Assembly (NCBI RefSeq): GCF_029978005.1
Contig: NZ_JARKOZ010000114.1
Location: 1-64,000 of the forward strand
DNA: 64,000 nucleotides
DNA from: Solidesulfovibrio sp.
GTDB lineage: Bacteria; Desulfobacterota; Desulfovibrionia; Desulfovibrionales; Desulfovibrionaceae
Reading direction: 5' to 3'
Positions within the stretch are counted from its first letter, which is position 1, and every line of letters starts with the position of its first letter. Shown in pieces: positions 63,898-64,000 of the stretch. The position numbers and the translations under genes were made by a program. The notes beneath the pieces were generated by a model. That model saw only the letters and a program-made list of their open reading frames with translations. It made no database searches and was not told the DNA's origin.

Positions 63898-64000
63898 TTT
63901 TCCCTCTTCTCTTCCCCTCCCCATGCGTCCCCGGCTTGATCGACGCGGGGGAACCGGCTAAAGGCGGACTGGCCGCTTGGCAGTCTACGGTCTTTGGGCC

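Overview
The window is a GC-rich bacterial chromosome segment. It most likely comes from a sulfate-reducing deltaproteobacterium of the Desulfovibrio / Solidesulfovibrio type. The strongest marker is a full-length DsrC (52941-53258) with both conserved C-terminal cysteines. Abundant redox and signalling genes and the strong GC bias of codon third positions agree with this. The species assignment is inference. I see no phage, insertion sequence, CRISPR array, rRNA operon or plasmid function. Nearly everything looks like core or lineage-specific chromosome.

Left part (1-12.4 kb): the start of uvrA leaves the window on the left. It is divergent from a U32-like Fe-S protein. Then come a YihY membrane protein and a preQ0/preQ1 (queuosine precursor) cluster with queF divergent from queD-queE-queC. 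An AT-richer patch holds a DUF3313-type lipoprotein under a TetR regulator. The same TGTCAC-N6-GTGACA operator lies in the promoters of both the regulator and the lipoprotein. A saccharopine-dehydrogenase-like enzyme, a tRNA-Val/tRNA-Asp pair, a membrane-anchored alpha/beta hydrolase and a diguanylate cyclase follow.

Middle (12.4-36.6 kb): a PilT-like ATPase sits directly behind a giant thioester-containing alpha-2-macroglobulin gene. Next are a secreted protein of unknown function, a DUF1254/DUF1214 lipoprotein, a shikimate-dehydrogenase-like gene with an apparent frameshift at its start, and an Smr protein. The heat-shock set cbpA-cbpM-clpB has a good sigma70-type promoter. A histidine kinase with a c-haem-type CXXCH sensor domain, thiM-thiE, a DUF115 (Maf-like) glycosyltransferase-family protein and a fusion of cysteine synthase to a degenerate cysteinyl-tRNA-synthetase-like half complete this part.

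Right-middle (36-53 kb): small regulatory proteins (PilZ, a degenerate ImmA/IrrE-like protein, EcsC) and rlmE come first. The compact yebC-ruvC-ruvA-ruvB-thyX run has genes that overlap or nearly touch. An isolated dnaA follows with DnaA boxes in its promoter region. Then come a CGGC-domain protein divergent from an ArsR regulator, a PAS histidine kinase, a UPF0280 protein, a family-2 glycosyltransferase, moaE, and a 902-residue membrane protein with a perfect CCHC zinc knuckle.

Right end (53-64 kb): dsrC lies next to a YcaO-TPR protein and a class I methyltransferase on the same strand. A tRNA-Cys/tRNA-Gly pair, a WYL regulator, a zinc-type reductase divergent from an NTF2-like protein across a perfect 22-bp inverted repeat, hsp20, another glycosyltransferase, a class-C serine hydrolase and a YbgA-type DUF523/DUF1722 protein follow. 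Five hairpin-rich intergenic repeats of two families are scattered through the window, all outside genes.
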